This document shows, one piece after another, positions 62,453 to 64,000 of a stretch of DNA of 64,000 bases. Source of the stretch: Hyphomonadaceae bacterium (GTDB lineage Bacteria; Pseudomonadota; Alphaproteobacteria; Rhizobiales; Hyphomicrobiaceae); contig JAIEQJ010000044.1 in the NCBI GenBank assembly GCA_019747815.1, positions 1 through 64,000 of the forward strand, in the 5' to 3' direction. The position numbers and the translations under genes were made by a program. The notes beneath the pieces are model-generated. The model ran no database searches. It saw only the letters and a list, made by a program, of their open reading frames with translations, and was not told the origin of the DNA. Positions within the stretch are counted from its first letter, which is position 1. Each line of letters begins with the position of its first letter.

Positions 62453-63541
62453 TCAAACCTCTTGCCGGACGGCAATTTGGCGCCGGTAGGCAATCGCGGT
62501 CGCGGCGAGGATCATCACCAGGATCGCAATGCTGTCGATGGCCAGCCGATCGCCTAGGGAGGGCGCCTTGGTCAGCACGACGATGTTGACGACAATGGTC
62601 AGGACGATCGACAGCGAGAACACTTCCAGCGAGTGCATCCCGGTTTTGATGAGGGGCTTGAAGATGGGCCATTTCAGAAATGCGCTGTCCTGCGGAATAT
62701 AGACCGAGACGAGAAGGGCGATGCTGAGAAAATGCATGAGCCTGATGGGGGACAGGTTCTCCTTCATCCAGTCCAGCGTGCTTTGCTCCAGTCTGAGCGA
62801 CGTCATATTGAAGCCGTAGCGCGCCGCGAGAACTCTGTAGATCAAGGCGCCGATCACGACAGTCCACGCCGCAACGACGAGCCAGCGACGTTGCGACGGG
62901 AGCGCCAGCATGGGTTGCCTGGCTTCCCGTCTCATGCCGAGCGTCATGCCGATCGCGAAGAGGAATTGCCAGGCGAGGGGATTGAGATACAGGCGATGTG
63001 TCAGTGGCGCCATGGCAGCCGAGAAAACCTGCGCGCCGACCCAGATCAGTCCACTGATCGCCAATGCCAGGCCCTGGTGCCGAGGGTAGGCAATCAGGAG
63101 TGCCGGCACGACGATGAGGGTCAGGGCGATATAGATGACGAGAATGCCGGACAGCTGCGGGGAGGAGATCAGGGACAGCGCCAGCAGAATGGCCGTGAAT
63201 GGGTGCTCGGTGGATATGCCGAAAGTCTCCTGGACCCCGTAGTGCCTGACGGCGATGGTCACGAGCAGGATCATGGCGATGCTCGACAGGGCGTAGTAGA
63301 GATAGATGCGCCAGGACCGTCTTGTGATGGCCGCGATCAGAGCGGAGAAGCCCCGCCGCTTGACGATGCGCGCATAGGCGATGCCGCAGGCCAGCCCCGA
63401 GATGAAGACGAAGATCTCGGCGGCATCGGAGAACCCGAGCATGTGGTAGGTGATCTTGGCCAATGGATCGCCGTCCACATGATCGACGAAGATCATGTAG
63501 ATGGCGAGGCCGCGAAAGAAATCTATGCGAGGGTCACGCAT
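62453..63541 (-). CDS. OpgC-domain membrane protein
   Basis: A 362-residue OpgC/acyltransferase-3-like membrane protein with about ten hydrophobic segments. The start RDPRIDFFRGLAIYMIFVDH is the OpgC hallmark, followed by AEIFVFISGLACGIAYARIV and late LMHFLSIALLVSVYIP. OpgC adds succinyl groups to periplasmic glucans in proteobacteria. No opgG/H is in the window. ATG at 63541 is where the family starts. Confidence 0.88.
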   Translation of the reverse strand: MRDPRIDFFRGLAIYMIFVDHVDGDPLAKITYHMLGFSDAAEIFVFISGLACGIAYARIVKRRGFSALIAAITRRSWRIYLYYALSSIAMILLVTIAVRHYGVQETFGISTEHPFTAILLALSLISSPQLSGILVIYIALTLIVVPALLIAYPRHQGLALAISGLIWVGAQVFSAAMAPLTHRLYLNPLAWQFLFAIGMTLGMRREARQPMLALPSQRRWLVVAAWTVVIGALIYRVLAARYGFNMTSLRLEQSTLDWMKENLSPIRLMHFLSIALLVSVYIPQDSAFLKWPIFKPLIKTGMHSLEVFSLSIVLTIVVNIVVLTKAPSLGDRLAIDSIAILVMILAATAIAYRRQIAVRQEV

Positions 63542-63859
63542 CCAACCTCGGATGCTGTCCAATCCGCAGTGACTATACTGTGCCCGATTCCCCCGCGCGA
63601 GCCCGGTCGGGGTCTTTTGGGGGGTATGGTAAGCTTCGCGGTGCGCCGGAGCAGGGCTGCGAAACCCTCTGCCAAGGAGCCGCGTCTTGGACCGGGCGCA
63701 TGGTGAATTGCTGGCGGCTGCCCTTGCGACTTTGGTCGCGTTCCCCAACGGCCGCTGATGGCAGGCAGGGCCCATGGGCCGACCTATCCCGAAGGCGCTG
63801 CCGCGGAGGGCATGCCGGCGGCGCTTTACTTCTTTGACAGCACAGCCGAAAGGGACTGA
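63542..63859. other. 318-bp stretch without a clear gene
   Basis: The open frame of the OpgC gene continues upstream here but shows no family similarity. I see no good terminator or repeat. A T-rich GGTCTTTTGGGG near 63605 is the only notable local feature. Confidence 0.5.
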
Positions 63860-64000
63860 CTAGCGTCGGCGCACGGCTCCGGGCCCTGGGTGCAGGCGGA
63901 CGGCGCGCACGTCCACCGGCTGGCTGCATGCCGAGCAGGTCATGACAGGGTCGAACATGTGACCGCAGGCAAGATGCTCGTGCAGCATCGGCCGTCCGCG
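63860..64000 (-). CDS. HxlR-family regulator, 3' end (cut by window)
   Basis: The last 46 codons of a minus-strand gene entering from the right edge, ending RPMLHEHLACGHMFDPVMTC, then SACSQPVDVRAVRLHPGPGA VRRR and the stop at 63860. HxlR/PadR-like winged-helix regulators often end with this CGH..C..C knuckle. The rest is outside the window. Confidence 0.7.
   Translation of the reverse strand, partial: RGRPMLHEHLACGHMFDPVMTCSACSQPVDVRAVRLHPGPGAVRRR

Overview
The window is a 64 kb piece of a high-GC chromosome that reads as an alphaproteobacterium, most likely Hyphomicrobiales (Rhizobiales) or a close relative. Pointers are three PilZ proteins, a Caulobacter-type Cpa/Tad pilus fragment, an Aap-type amino-acid ABC transporter, a methylmalonyl-CoA mutase small subunit with no large subunit beside it, DUF2848, DUF817 and DUF2130 proteins, and Fe/Mn superoxide dismutase. 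The genus cannot be told from the sequence. There is no rRNA, phage, integrase, transposase or CRISPR array. Genes are dense and on both strands, so this is ordinary chromosome with some decayed spots.

Layout. 1-3505: a 77-bp direct repeat, a GST/MarR divergent pair with palindromic operators, FabI and a secreted protein. 3662-8493: a Bug/TctC solute-binding protein, a two-subunit molybdenum hydroxylase, a leaderless ModA-like protein and a cupin. 8633-16548: a regulatory and secretion block with a PilZ protein, a LuxR-type regulator, a type I secretion ABC/HlyD pair, a repeat-rich likely substrate, two small proteins and a second PilZ protein. 16589-24478: tRNA-Gln(UUG), an APH-fold kinase, SOD, a possible small RNA, two decayed toxin-antitoxin loci, DUF2848 and glutaryl-CoA dehydrogenase. 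24583-31793: citrate synthase divergent from a phosphotransacetylase, an orphan ParA, a GMC oxidoreductase and a third PilZ. 31894-36160: an amino-acid ABC operon in the order ATPase, binding protein, permease, permease. 36194-45457: acetyltransferase, His-rich protein, FAD oxidoreductase, DUF2130, RsgA, Rpe, RimK and a BT1-family carrier. 45743-52055: TadG, CpaC, CpaD, MetA and a TadD-like lipoprotein. 52262-64000: DUF817, a molybdenum-cofactor carrier, a 44-residue basic protein, repeats, the mutase small subunit, a HerA-like ATPase, an exonuclease-CBS-DUF294 fusion, a cNMP-patatin protein, OpgC and the end of a HxlR regulator.

The most interesting signal is a pair of near-identical 20-bp lux-box-like sites (9277-9296 and 15840-15859). 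Both face the minus strand, both have a TAnnnT -10-like element at exactly the same distance, and both lie 122-123 nt before a start codon with a strong hairpin just upstream of it. One precedes the PilZ gene beside the LuxR gene. The other precedes the small-protein/type I secretion gene string. This predicts a LuxR-controlled regulon joining c-di-GMP sensing to secretion of a repetitive protein. A second signal is a roughly 75-nt palindromic element present three times; one copy forms the 3' end of the same PilZ gene.
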